Source: Shewanella psychropiezotolerans (GTDB taxonomy: Bacteria; Pseudomonadota; Gammaproteobacteria; Enterobacterales; Shewanellaceae). From it: DNA of 64,000 nucleotides. Shown here in pieces: positions 50,710 to 64,000 of this stretch. Both the position numbers and the translations under genes were made by a program. Each line of letters starts with the position of its first letter. Positions within the stretch are counted from its first letter, which is position 1. Location: the NCBI RefSeq assembly GCF_007197555.1, contig NZ_CP041614.1, forward strand, positions 5,634,001 through 5,698,000, in the 5' to 3' direction. Below the pieces are notes generated by a model. The model did no database searches and was not told the DNA's origin. It saw nothing but the letters and a program-made list of their open reading frames with translations.

Positions 50710-50745
50710 TCTGGCGACAGATTCAGCTCTTTTTTCATCCATTAT

Positions 50746-50772
50746 AAAAGCCGCTTAATGCGGCTTTTTTTT
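50746..50772 (+). terminator. Rho-independent terminator after hemB
   Basis: AAAAGCCGC and GCGGCTTTT form a 9-bp stem with a TTAAT loop and a run of eight T. Confidence 0.95.
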
Positions 50773-50923
50773 CTTCAAAAAACCTAGCGCCTAACATTTC
50801 ACACTAGATCAGTCAAAAAGATTGCAATATCCATAACAAACAATAAAATATACTGTAACAAGATCTCGTTTGTATATTTTCATTTTCTCCTACCTGAATC
50901 CAGATTTAAGAAGGAAGTTAAGC

Positions 50924-53900
50924 ATGGCTGACCTGTCAGAGCCAACTATCATCTATTATGTGCAATCGAATGATAACATTTGGGCAATCACTGCCGATGG
51001 CCGCTGGCTTCCTATCACTGCCGATTCGATCATGCCTGAGCTTATGCTCTACAAAGTTAGCAGTGATGATATACAGATCGACGGCGACCAGCTTCCAAGC
51101 ATTTTGATTGCTGGACAGAGTGAGGCTCTGCCACTGGATATTGCAGTGCGCATCGCACCTCATCTAAGTGGTCGTTTCGATGCCCTGCAAGAGCTGAGTT
51201 CCAGTCAAACAAGCAAAACATCAGACTCGGGGGATACGACACAGGATCAACAGGGAGTTAACTTAGGCTTTCAACTGATCGCCAATACAGAAAACAATTT
51301 AACACCAAGTTCGGGCTTCGATACCTCAGGTGACAGCCTAGATAAGCAAAGCGAGCAAGCACAAAACCAAGGTGTCGAACAAGACAGTTTTCAAACTCTC
51401 GAGCTAAGCGTAGAAATCCTCGATGGTGGCGATGGCCACATCAATCGTGCAGAGACCCCTATCGTCGACCTAAAAGGTCAAGCCATCGATGCCAGAGATG
51501 GCCAACAGTTGCTCCTTACGTTGACCGATATTCATGGTCAGCAGATCACCTTAAATGTATTCGTGACAGGTGAAATCTGGCAAGTCAACGAACTGGATAT
51601 TTCGATATTGGCCGATGGCTTGATAACCGCAATTATCACGGCACCGACCTATCCGGGGATTGCACATAGAGGCGAAGACACCTCGATTAAGGATACGCTT
51701 GCCAGCATAAGCGTTGAGATTATCGACTCTGATGACGTCCTCAATTCAGCGGAAATGCAGGCAGTAGATATCCGTGGTCGAGTGAACAATGTTGAAGATG
51801 GCCAAACAGTAAGTGTAACCTTGAGCGACTCACAGGGTCACATCCTCATCATTGAAACTGTCGTCACTGCTGGCACCTGGTTGATACCAGCACAAGATCT
51901 ATCCGGGTTTGAAGATGGCAGCTTACTCGTATCAGTTGAAGTTACGGATGTCGCTGGCAACACAGTAAATGCAACAACCGAGCTCCCCGTAGACATACTC
52001 ACAGGCATTACTATCGATATAGATAGTGGACACGACACTGTAATTAACGCCAGAGAGACGCTGCACACAGATATTTCGGGGACAGTCACCGACGTAGAAG
52101 ATGGACAACTAGTGACGGTCACTGTACGTGATAGCTTAGGTGGTGTACTTATCTTCACCACTTCGGTCAAAGGCGGTCAATGGAACTTAGACGATACAGA
52201 TCTCTCCTCCTTAGTCGATGGGCCATTAATTTTTGAAGCGCAAGTTACCGATCTTGCAGGTAATCCAGTAAACGCCAACGATGAGAAGTTCAAAGAAACC
52301 GATGCCACTGTAACGGTCCAGGTTATCGATGCTGATGGCGTGCTTAACTCCTTTGAGTCTGGGGATGCTTTGTTAGCCGGACTCGTACACAATGTAGAGG
52401 ACTCGCGTCCAGTATTTATCACAGTCACAGATAGCCAAGGTAACACTCTCTCATTTACTTCGATCGTTCTTAATGGGCTATGGCAGGTAAGCGATGCAGA
52501 CCTTTCATCTCTGGCTGAAGGTACGCTCATATTGCATGCCATCACTTCCGATTTTGAGGGCAATATTGCGGTAGCTGAAAGTTCAATCATAAAAGACACT
52601 TTAGCCGATATTAGTATCGAAATTTTAGATAATGATAGAGTGATTAATGCACTCGAATTGGGCGGTATTAACGCTCAAGGACTTGTGAACAATGTCGAAG
52701 ATGGACAAATCGTCACCATCATTTTCTCCGATGGAAACGGCCATTCAAAAACGGTAACCAGCATAATCACAAACGGCGCTTGGTCTGTAGCCGATGTCGA
52801 CCTCAGCGGGTTTGACGATGGCAGCTTGACTGCATCAGTTCAAGTCAGTGACCAAGCTGGCAATCCGGCGACTGCAACGACCGATATTCTTGTAGATATC
52901 TTAGCCTCAGTAACAATCAATGTAGATACTGGCGAAGATACTGTCATCAATGCAACAGAGATGCTTAGCACGAATATCTTTGGCTATGTGACAGATATTG
53001 AAGATGGCCAAACAGTCAGTATTAGTGTTCGGGATATTAACGGTAAGGAGCTCTTATTTTCAGCACTAGTCATCGCTGGTGAATGGCGTATTGATGGCAC
53101 AGATCTCTCATCCCTTGCCGATGGCCCCTTTCTTTTACGGCACAAACTAGCGATCAAGCTGGTAACACGACAACATCAGATATCGGCGCCTATAAAGAGA
53201 GTCAGGCTGCGGTAACCATTCTGGCACTCGATCTAGATGGCGTACTAAATAGCACTGAATCGAGTCAAACCATACTGGCAGGGGTTGTACATAACATTGA
53301 AGATGGTCGTCCGGTAAATATCACAGTGACTGACTCTCTTGGAGTCAGTCTGAGTTTTACAGCGACTGTGGTCAACGGTATTTGGCGGGTTAAGGATGCA
53401 GACCTGTCATCGCTTGCCGATGGGCAACTTAGCTTATTTGCTACTTCCTCCGATTTTGAAGGCAATATTGCTGTTGCCAACAACACGGTAGAGAAAGATA
53501 CTCAAGCCGAAATAACCATAGAAATAATCGACGCTGATAAAGTGCTCAATGCTGTTGAGATGACGACAGTAGAACTTAAAGGCACTGTGACAAATGTAGA
53601 AGATGGTCAAACTGTCACTGTGACACTGACAGATAACCTCGGCCATACCAGAGAGTTAACAGCCATAGTGGTAGATGGTGTCTGGATCCTTTCCGGAATC
53701 GATCTGAGTGAATTCGATGATGGCAGTTTAATCGCCAGTGCCAGTGTTAACGACCTTGCTGGCAATAGCGTATCCGCCGATACCAGTTCTCTTGTGGATA
53801 TTCTTGCTGACATCAATATGCATGTAGATACCGGCACCGACACAGTCATTAACGCAACCGAGATGCTCAACTTGGATGTTTCAGGCACTGTCACCGATGT

Positions 53901-56900
53901 GGAGAACTGGCAACAAATTACGGTCACTGTCACAGACCAATTCGGAAACAGTCTAGATTTTATCACTTATGTTTTTTCTGGAAAATGGAAAGTCAATAAT
54001 GCTGATATCTCAAGCTTGGAAGATGGTCCCCTAGTATTTGAAGCGACGACTTTTGATCAGGCAGGTAACCCCACGTCAACGGTTGACGAAGCATACAAGG
54101 AAACAAAAGCCTTTATTAACATCTACGCCATAGATGGAGACGGCGTGCTCAACGGAATAGAATCCAGTAACGCACTATTAGCCGGGTTTGTTCATAATGT
54201 TGAAGATGGGCGACCAGTATTAATCACTGTCACTGACAGTTTAGGGACGAGCCTTACTTTCACCACCAGCGTAGTCAATGGGATATGGCGAGTAAAAAAT
54301 GCAGATCTATCGAGTTTAGTAGATGGAGAGTTATCACTTCAGGCTGATACCTCTGATTTCGAAGGTAACTTTGCTACAGGAACCAATATAGTTGATAAAG
54401 ACACTAGCCCTGTTGAAGTCACTATAGAAATAATTGCAGGTACTGACGACACACTCAACTCATTTGAAACCCCTATAACAAGTTTACGTGGTCAGACGCT
54501 CAATATTGAAGATGGCCAAATAGTCACCATCTCTATCACTGATCAAAACAATCGAACTATGACATTCGAAGCCGTCGTAAAGGATGACTTATGGCAGCTC
54601 GACAACCTGGATCTCAGCTTGCTCGCAGATGGTCCTATATCAGCGACGGCTCTTGTCAGTGATATAGCAGGAAATACCGCGACATCCACGGATAATAAGA
54701 GCAAAGATGTCACAGCTGATATCGAGTTTAACCCGGCTTCAGAAGATCAAAGTATCAATATATTCGGATCTTTATTCGCTTTTTACAGCGGTGATATTTT
54801 AGATATTGAAGATGGTCAAACTGTCACTCTGACCTTTACCGACAGTAGCAACCAAGAACTCATCTTCACCACCATTATCATCGATGGGAAGTGGCAACTT
54901 AGCCATCTGGATCTGAGCGTGTTAGCAGACGGTCAGATAAGTGTAACGGCAGAAACCATAGATATTTTTGGCAATCCAGCCAGCGATACCACATCACTGC
55001 ATAAAGATACTCAGGCACAAGTATCAATTGAAATCATAGATAACGATGGAGTCCTCAATGCCCAGGAAATGAGTTCTGTGCAGATAAGAGGCACAGTCAC
55101 TAACATCGAAGATGGTCGTACTGTGCTAGTACTCCTATCCGATGGGACGAACACAATCACAGCCACTGCGATTATTTCGGGCGGGGCATGGCAATTAACG
55201 GCGCAAGATTTATCCGGTTTTCTAGACGGAGCGCTCATGGCAACAGTTTGGGTCAGAGATGCAGTAGGGAATTTTGCTTCTGACAATACGAGTCTACCTA
55301 TTGATATTCTTGCTGACATAACTATCAACGTTGATAGCAGTCAAAATGTCAGTGATAGCATCATTAACGCCGCTGAGATGAACAAGGCCGATATCTCGGG
55401 CACCACATCGGATATCGAAAATAACCAGACGATCACAGTCACAGTCCGTGATGCCTCCCTCAATGAATTGACCTTTACCACCACTGTCATCAATGGTGTG
55501 TGGAATATCAATAATGCCGATCTATCCAGCCTCACAGATGGGCCCCTCACTTTCGAGGCCTCGGCTAGCGATCAAGCGGGCAATTTAGCAACAAGCAGCA
55601 CATCTGTGCTCAAAGACTCACTCGCCGATATCAGCATACATATTGACAGTGGTAGCGATGAGTTATTATCCAGCAGTGAACTAGGCGCAGTGCTAATTTC
55701 CGGGACTACGACCAATATAGAGGTGGGCCGCACTGTTACGGTTAATCTAACTGACTCTGCCGGTAACACACTCTCGCTCAACACCACAATACAAGCCGGC
55801 GGGCTATGGTCGATTCCGCTGCAAGACTTTATCGCTTTAGGTTTCGTCGACGGCCTGTTTACCGCCATGGCGACTGTGACTGATCTCGCGGGTAATCCAG
55901 CCACGGCTTCGGATACCGCAACGTTAGATACTCAAGTAACCATAGATATAGACACAGGTGCCGATGGCTTCAATGTCGCCCTGTTTATGTATGGCGTACA
56001 GGGCTCTCTATCGGGCACTACCACAGGTGTAGAGCAAAACCAGACCGTGACGCTTACTGTCACAGATGGAGTCGATACTGTCACCTTCACCACCTTGGTC
56101 AACGCCGATGGAAGCTGGCAGTTTAAGACTTTAGACGTCTCAAGTCTTAATAAAAGCAACACCTGGACCATGGACGTCAATGTCAGCGATCTCGCGGGCA
56201 ACAGCGCTCAGGATCTGATGCCGACATTGGATCTTCCCGAGACTCATTTTCTGTTTGAGATATTCTTAAACCTAGATCCAACCACCAGCACCACAGTCGA
56301 CTTAGATATTCCTGATGCAGCATTAAAAATATCGGCGGATCAGGCCAGACTGCTGACCATGACCTCAAATAACCAGGCCCTTAGCATCAATGTCGCCAGT
56401 GATGGATTGTCTTTCACCCTGACCCGAGATGGAGATGGTAAGACAGTGATGACAGCAAGCTTAGTCGGTGGTGCTCTACAGGTCACCTTGCATCAAACTA
56501 TTGATGAGCTAAGCGGTATCAACACCACGACTTACATTCAGCTCGAGGCGCTACAGACTGACACCGATGGCACCACAGAGCAGATTATCACCTATGCCGT
56601 ACTCAACATCTACGACACACCACCTCTGGCGGTGGATGATGAAGTCAGCATAATAGAAGATGTGATATCTAAGGGCTCCCTGACCGGTAATGATTACACA
56701 ATAGAAGGGCCCTTGGTCCTGACTAAGATCAGTTACAACGGCACGGATTATCCCATTTCGGCAGGCTCTCCAGCCGTCATAGTCACCCCTCAGGGGACTC
56801 TGACGGTACAGAGTAATGGTAGCTGGCAATTTGTAGCAGCAGATAACTTAGACAATACCCAGAGCCAGAATTTCCAGTTTGACTACCATGTACTCGATGT

Positions 56901-59900
56901 CGATGGCAGTCCAGGCATGGCAACTGCAAATTTCACAGTTGAAGACGGCGCAGCTGGCCAGATGACGGATGTCGTCATTTTTACCCAAGAAGCCGATATA
57001 GATGCCAGCCTGAGCCAAAATGAAAACTTCACCATAACCGGTGGTTCGGATGCACTGCTGACATCGAGTCTGGCTTTTAGCTCCCTCACACCCAGGCATT
57101 TAGATAACCAGCTATTTACCAGTGGCGGCAAACTCATCAAGTTTGATCTATCCGCCGACGGTAAGTCACTGACGGCATATACCGAAGGCCTGCCCAACAT
57201 CACCATATTTACACTCGTCTTGAGTAGCGTAAATAATGGCAACGACCTTGATGTTACCGCTATCTACGACCAATTCAGGCCACTGGATCATGATCTCGAA
57301 GAGATCTTAGACATAGAGACCCAAATCACCGCCACTGATAGCGATGGAACTGAGATAAGCCTAGGGAACCTGCAATGGCAGATCGCCGACGGCAACAATC
57401 CCCAACTGACCAACATCAGCCAACTCACCTTCGCCGAAGATGCCCTTGTCGGGCCGGCATTGCAACAAGCGGGACAGTTCGATGTCTTGGTAGGCAGTGA
57501 TGCCATCACTTCGGTGACCTTCTCCGATATCGGCCAACAACCGGCTTTAACTGCAGGTGGCCAGACTATTGCTTACAGCCTCAGCGCTGATGGCCTGACT
57601 CTGACGGCACACACTGGCGATATCGCTAACCCGGTATTTGTCATAGTGTTAACACAAAACTGGAATGCAGAGACCGACAGTCTGAATCAGGATTACACCA
57701 TCACGCTACATCGCGCCTTCGATCAAGTTGGTAGTGAAAATGTCGACTTAAAACTCACTGTCACGGATTTCGATGGCGACAGCACTCAGGCAACGCTGAC
57801 CATGACGGTCAATGACGCTAGTGCGGCGACCATAGATAACATCAGCCTGAGTGTGAGTGAATTGCCCTCGGTTACGGCCTTCGATAATGATGATAGTGGA
57901 CTATTTAACGTCAATGCCAGTAAGGATCCCATTGTCGATGTGCTGTTCGACGTTATCGATGGAGCAGAGGTCAAAAATACTGACGGCAGCACATTGACCC
58001 AAAATGGTGAAGCCATTCACTGGGTGATCAAAGATGGCGGCGCCAGAGTTGAAGGGATGACCAGCAGTGGTGAACTCGTGTTTACCATCACCTTGCCCTT
58101 AAACATCAATATAGGAGCGGGTACCAGCGGCACTATCGCTATCGATTTTACCTTACTCGGTCCCATCGACCACTTAGGTTCAGCCGACCTGATGGACACA
58201 CTGGCAGTAAACGTCAAAGTTATCGACAGCGACAACACTACGGCGACGGGCCAGGTCAGCATAGATATCTATGACGGCAAAGAAGCCATATTACCCGAGC
58301 CAGTTGCCCTGCACATGACAGAGGGAAACCTCACCACCTCTAGCGTCATTTCCACCAGCGAAATAATGAATACCCTTTCAGGTGGCGACGATATAGCCAG
58401 TATAGAGCTAGCCGATGGCTTCACCTTAGGGGCATATAAGAGTGCAGGACAAGACATCAATTTAACCGGAACTGCGGATGGCAACGGCTGGTATACCGCC
58501 ACACGAGACGTCGATGGCCAAACCGTGTTTCAAATTAGGTTTGGTGTCGATGGCAAGGTCGAATATAAACAATTCCTCTCTTTAGATCACGCCGATGCCA
58601 ATGGAGAGAATGACTTAGATATCATCTTCCAAGTCCAGGCCCTGGATGCCGATGGTGATAAATCGACAAGCCAGACTGTCACTGTGACTGTGACCGATGA
58701 CGTACCCGACGCTACCGCAAAAACTTTATCGTTTTTCGAATCAGCGAACGACGTCCACACGGTACAGATGTTCTCAACAAACGAACAAGGCGCAGATGGT
58801 GCCAGCGCCACTAAGGTCATCTATAAGGGAGTCGAATATGACATAGGTGTCACCATAGATCTGATGACAGATGCTAATCCAACGGCGGTAAAATATGGAG
58901 AGCTTGTCGTCGATGCCAATGGTTTAGCGACCATCACCTCATTCGAATTCGTCTACGCCGATCCCCAGTTTAGCGAGGTGGTCAGCATACGAGTTACCGA
59001 CGCCGATGGTGATATCGTCATCGATACCTTGACCATCACCGCCAAAGATCAACTCGGTTCAGTGAAAGTATTCACCACAGATTTTGTCGAAGATACCACA
59101 GGCACTGTTGCCGTTCAGGCCTCTCCAGGTGATATTGATGCAGGCGAAGTCATTACCAGTCTGGTGTTCGATACTGCCGCTCTTCAGGGTGGAATACTCT
59201 TATTAGAGGGAGTCGAGCTGCCAAAAGATGGTATGGGTAACTATATTCTGTCGGGCAGTAATCTCAACATCGACGGACTTACGGGCGTCGCAATTCCCAA
59301 CGGAAACTTGACCTATACTCCTGCAGAGGATGCATCAGATGCTACTGTGACGGCATTTTTTGATATTACCGTTAACATAGCCGGCAAAGGCCCTATCACC
59401 ACCAGCGTCCCTATCACCATAGTCTCAGTGGCCGACGTGCCAGTATGGGACAACGCCAGCATATTTAGCTATAGCCTAGATGAAGATGACTCGGGCATAG
59501 CACTAACACTGGATGCGAATTCAAAAGATGAGAATGGTGTCGATGCCCAGGGCTCTGAGACCATCTCCTATATCATCACTAATATTACATCTGGTCTGAC
59601 TCTAAATTCAGTCGGCGTCCCGATCACCGAAGGCATGACCATCAGTCAACATCAACTTGACAGCTTGGTCGCCGAAATCGGCGCTAACCTAGCCGGAAGT
59701 TTCACCTTCAACATTCAGGCTATGACCACCGAGAGTGACAATAGCGATACGGCACTAAGTAACATAGAGACAGTGACATTAGACGTCACCCCGATAGCCG
59801 ATAAACCCACGCTCACCACCCGGGATATTCGCAGTGAAGAAGATGCCCCTATCCTGCTTAAAGATATTATCTCGGGAGAGCTAACCGATAATTCAGGCTC

Positions 59901-62900
59901 CGAAACCTTAAGCTATGAATTTACTTTGCCCGACGGCTGGTCTCTACAGGGAGATTCTGTGGTCGATCTTGGCGGCGGAGTCTGGACAGTATTAGCAATA
60001 GATGTACTCTCGGGCAATGCAAAACTGCTACCCGCCGTTGATGTCAGTTCGGCAAATGTCGGTGATTTCAGCATCACTATTCGCAGTTTTGCCACAGAGT
60101 CGATCCAAGATGGTATCGATCCCAAAGATAAGGTATTAAATCCAAACCCTAACTACAGCGATCCCGATACCATCACCATCTCTCTTAAAGGCGTCGCTAA
60201 CGATGCTCCTACCATCAATGCTGACCCCGCAGTTTGGAGCATAGATAATGGCACAGGGGTGATATCCAGCGTCGTTAATTTCAATGAAGATCAAAATATC
60301 CCACTCGATTTTAGCATAGTCACCTCAGATGACGACGGCTCAGAGACATTGGATCTGCGCATAGAAGGCTTACCACTAGGGGTCATTTTTGTCGACGCCG
60401 GGGGAACTCCCGTGAACTTACCTGTGGTCGAATTCATCAATGGACAGCCTGTCTATGGTGTATCGGCCGCACTATTGGCCACCCTCAGCTTACAGCCAGT
60501 AGAAGATTTCAGTGGCCAAATCATTTTAACCATCTTTGTCGAGTCTACCGAGCTAGATGGCGACTCTTCCGACTATGAGCTGACCCTGAATATCGCTATA
60601 GCTCCAGTGATAGATGCCAACTCCGCATCTCTGGCCACCACGAGTTATGGTCTGGAAGATCATGCCATCCCACTGGACTTAACCCCGTTTATGGGCGCCG
60701 ACTTAGATGGCAGTGAAACAGTAACGGGACTTATCATTCCGCTTCAAGGAGGCTCAGGCTTTATCCTCACCTTAGATGGCACCGAAGTCACGATTCCCAT
60801 ATCGGGCCTGGATGTCAGCAGCCTACTCGATAGCACCAGCCCGGATATTGAATCCTTGTTAGCCTCGGGTCGACTGGCCGTGGTTCCTCCACTGGATGCC
60901 GATGGCAGCTTTAGTTTCGATATTCAATACCAAATCACAGATACATCCGAGACAGGTGAAACCATAAGCGAATACGTCTCCTCTCAAGTGACTGTCATCG
61001 TCGATGCTGTGGTCGAGGCGAACACCCATCTTCAGGCTAATCATACCAACCTGATTAGCACAGACGGCAACGCCATCGATCTCACTAATCAGGTATTATT
61101 TTACGATGAAGATATCGATGGATCAGAAGTACTCGATTATGTCGTTATCATAGTGCCTAGCGGAGATGGCTGGTATATCAGTCACCCCAATGGCGCCATC
61201 AATGATGGTGACGGACGTTGGATAATTCCGGTCGACGGTATGACCAATGACACTACACAGGAATACGCCTTAGATATCCTTGCTGGGGCGACAATCATCA
61301 GTGAATTTGCCACGGGTCTGCAATTAATTACCGTCGAAGCCAGAGTATTGGACAGGGATGATGCCGACATTATCAGGGCTAACTTCTTCGTCCAATTTGA
61401 TCAAGATGCAGGCACCAGCACGGCTACTGCAGTAGACCCATTACAAGCCACCCCGGCCGATGCCATCGAAGATAATGTTATAGATTTTTCGGGCCATCTC
61501 AACCTGAGCATCACCTCTGATATGAACGATCAGATAAGCTTCAGGGTCTTGGCCTCAGACCTCCCTCAGGGGGGCTACTTTACCGGCGCTGATGTCAGAG
61601 CCGTTTACGACTCCAGCGGCGAACACGTTATCGAATATGTGTTTACCTCAGCCTCACTGGTAAACCTGCAACTGCACAACATTAGTGCTGATTATGCTGG
61701 CGAGCTTAATATTCCTATCCGCATCATAGCCACAGACACCATAAGCGGTGATACTCAGATCGACGACACTCAGGTGCTGGAAATAGAAATAGTCCCCAGA
61801 GTCGATGGCGCTTCATTGACTATCACCAACAAGACTATGCTGGAAGATCAACCTATCCCCCTAGGGATAACCCTTAGCTTCCGGGACTCAGATTCCAGTC
61901 CAACAACGGGTGGAAATGAAACCCTTATTTTCAACGATGCTGGCAAGCCTATCTCAATCACCTTCCTCGATGGTGGTGGCTTAAACGATCCATCCGGACT
62001 CTGGGTTCTGAAAGCTGGCACCACAGATACTTACCTGTTCGGTGGTAACAATCTAGCTACGCTCAACGCCTCTCTGGCACTGATTCAGTTTGTGCCCCCT
62101 GAACACCTGAGTGGTAATTTCCGTTTCAAACTTGCGGGAACCTTAATCGATACCGCTAGCATCAATGGTAGCGACGTCACCCATGAGGCGAGTTTCGAAA
62201 ATATCACCACTATCACAGTCATACCAGTAACCGATGCCGCCGACATGCCCACCACGACGCAGACTCTGACTGGGCTCGAAGACTCAGACATAGACCTATC
62301 AGCACTAGCCAATGGCTCAATAGGCCTCATAGATCTAGATGGATCGGAAGTGATCTTCTTGACCCTACATGGGGTTCCGGAAGGTGCTGTACTTTATTAC
62401 CGAGATGGCGGGAACCTAGTACAACTCCCCAACAATGGGGTCGATGGCGGTAGCTTCGATGGCAGTCCCACTTATTCCTGGTCGGTAACTCAAGCTCAGC
62501 TAGCTAATCTGGTCATGAGACCGCCTCAAGATTTCAATGGCGACATCCCATTATCAATCCAGGCCATCACTCAGGAAATAGGCACTAATGACTTTGTCAC
62601 TACTTCGACCGATATCATAATCGGTGTCTCTCCAGTAGCCGACGGTGTGCAGATTATTCAGGCTCCAGACAGCCTCTACAGCAGTCTCGAAGATGAGATA
62701 ATCGTTATCGATCTAGAAGCAGAAGCATTGGAGTTATCCGGGAGCGAGCTGCTGCAACTCACCATAACAATCACCTCAGCAGATGCCTCCGCCTTGGTGG
62801 ATCTCGACGGTATCAAGGTAGGCAGTGACTTCGTCTCCTTCACCGATCTCGGCGGCGGTGTCTTTAGCGCAAGTTTACTGATATCGGCAAGCAACCTCTC

Positions 62901-64000
62901 TGAGTTTGAATTGCATCCAGGTAACCTTGCCTTCGGTACTTTAAACGTGCAGATGGATATCGCCTCAGTCGACAGCGCCACGGTTCTGGGTACCAATGAA
63001 ACTGACACCAGCGCACCGCAAATCTTTAATTTTGTTATCGAAATCGAACCTGAAGTTGATGCACCAATCTGGACTCAGGTGGGCGATATTATCGCTAATG
63101 ATCCTAACGATGTATCTCTGAACTTAGGCGTCGAGCTACAAAACCCTGCGGCCACAGAAACGGGAAATATGAGTATATTTGGCCTCCCCGATACCATGAC
63201 CCTGTCTGCAGGCAATAAAGTAGGCAACAAGTGGATAGTCAATCTGGATGACCTAACCGATCTTAAGGTTATCGGGGCCGTCGATGGCGATACTTTCCAG
63301 CTGTATTTAGAACCTATTGCCGAACTCAATGGCGATACCGCGCTCGGCACTCTGCGCATCATCACAGTCACAGTCGATATCAACGCAGTCATGATGCTAA
63401 GCATCCCAGCAACAAACTTGTTGAGCAGCCAACAAGATATTATGGGCTCACAAGATATGATAGAGAGTCGAGCAGCCATAAAAGACAGCCTCTTATCCAG
63501 CGAGTCCTACGAGATAATCAATAGGCATGTCGATGATGAAGCGCCTCTGTATTCGGTTAGCCCAGACCTTAATATTGCTTTTGACACTGGTTCTAATACT
63601 GGCTCAGATACAGAATCTAAGCAGACATTGGATGATGAAGCGCCTCTGTATTCGGTTAGCCCAGACCTTAATACTGGTTTTGGCACTGGTTCTAATACTG
63701 ACTCAGATGCAGAATCTAAGCAGACATTGGATGATGAAGCGCCTCTGTATTCGGTTAGCCCAGACCTTAATACTGGTTTTGGCACTGGTGATAATACTAG
63801 TTCTTATACTGGCTCTAAGTTGACTCCGGACGATGAATCCCCCAGCTATCATGTATCCGACAGTAACCAGCAAGCAACAGAAACAGAATTGACCCAAGCA
63901 TTATTAGCCGAGTCCATAAGACGTTCACTGTCACAGGATGAGGCGCCGCTCTACCACACATCCCAAAGCCAACCTGAATCAAACAATACCCAGACTTTAC
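50924..64000 (+). CDS. Giant repetitive adhesin, T1SS-type, frameshifted, C terminus outside window
   Basis: About 4,360 residues are visible. I start at ATG 50924, with AAGGAAG 6 bases upstream. The frame breaks at the C4 run 53125-53128; adding one C restores DGPLSFTAQTSDQAGN, matching sister repeats, and the frame then stays open to 64000. Layout: a unique N-terminal region (about 150 residues, with YYVQSNDNIWAITADGRWLP), 16 Ig-like repeats of about 100 residues (51400-56200, each with a V-E-D-G-Q-type strand), a VCBS-like domain (56620-56950), T1SS-143-type domains (57000-59050), then cadherin-like modules rich in EDxxI and D-x-DGSE, and a C-proximal tandem array. No signal peptide is seen, as expected for type I secretion. 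RTX repeats and a secretion signal would lie beyond the window. I see no LapA-type retention module or double-Ala cleavage site. Confidence 0.9.
51700..54400 (+). repeat. Higher-order repeat: three copies of a three-domain Ig-like unit
   Basis: Ig-like repeats 2-10 fall into three triplets with a period of about 900 bases. Within each triplet the domains follow the same order, marked by (N/T)NVEDGQ, TD(V/I)E(D/N)xQ and HN(V/I)ED(S/G)R, so domains three apart are more alike than neighbours (for example LLAGLVHNVEDSR, ILAGVVHNIEDGR, LLAGFVHNVEDGR). The adhesin apparently grew by amplification of a three-domain block. Confidence 0.8.
63532..63936 (+). repeat. 99-bp tandem repeats in the adhesin
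   Basis: Units start at 63532, 63631, 63730 and a diverged one at 63829 (33 codons each), with another beginning after 108 bases at 63937. The core is DDEAPLYSVSPDLN followed by a Gly/Ser/Thr-rich spacer. The array may continue past the window. It is in frame. Confidence 0.95.

Noticed and set aside
51838..63897. Many leftward open frames of 60-140 codons inside the adhesin
   Set aside because: They are opposite-strand shadows of a repetitive Asp/Thr/Gly-rich gene and repeat with its domain period.

Overview
The window looks like a chromosomal segment of a marine gammaproteobacterium, most probably Shewanella or a close relative. The evidence is the gene order ubiE-ubiJ-ubiB-tatA-tatB-tatC-(hypothetical)-tatD-GGDEF-hemB, the aroQ-accB-accC block, a DUF3012 lipoprotein, a PHA operon, a very large type I secretion-style adhesin and the overall moderate G+C. 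No rRNA, tRNA or CRISPR array was recognised.

Layout. 1-5069 (-): most of a secreted SpvB/FG-GAP/RHS toxin-like protein that runs off the left edge. 5640-12382 (-): a heavy-metal RND efflux operon (czcI-like small protein, then CzcC, CzcB and CzcA type subunits). 12603-16691: a DUF3012 lipoprotein, a SpoIIAA-like protein, ArfB, and the housekeeping block aroQ-accB-accC. 16791-25716 (-): two paralogous small membrane proteins, a DUF3108 protein with a His-Glu repeat, an Omp85-type outer-membrane protein, a PHP-domain lipoprotein, a periplasmic-sensor HD-GYP protein and a membrane-anchored protein with a HEPN-like motif.

25940-29066 is an accessory island: an IS91-type transposase remnant and two integron-type gene cassettes with recognisable attC sites but no integrase, bounded by two inverted copies of a structured repeat. 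29271-34114 holds an MJ1255-like glycosyltransferase, a PAP2 phosphatase, a YgjV-like protein, rraA and an S9 peptidase. 34374-37665 (-) is a PHA operon phaB-phaP-phaC; the tail of phaB has been amplified into a 47-bp tandem array. 38092-41320 holds an arginase/formimidoylglutamase-like enzyme, a choloylglycine-hydrolase/penicillin-acylase family protein and a LysR regulator. 41719-50709 (+) is the ubiquinone, Tat export and heme block. 50924-64000 (+) is a giant repetitive adhesin that runs off the right edge, with at least 16 Ig-like repeats organised partly as a three-domain higher-order repeat, followed by VCBS/T1SS-143/cadherin-like modules and a 99-bp tandem array.

A striking feature is that six reading-frame breaks (in the RHS gene, twice in the HD-GYP gene, in ubiJ, ubiB and the adhesin) all fall in C or G runs of 4 to 6 bases, and in every case adding one base restores a family-consistent protein. 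The simplest reading is systematic undercalling of C/G homopolymers in this assembly, so I annotate these as single genes and flag the breaks.
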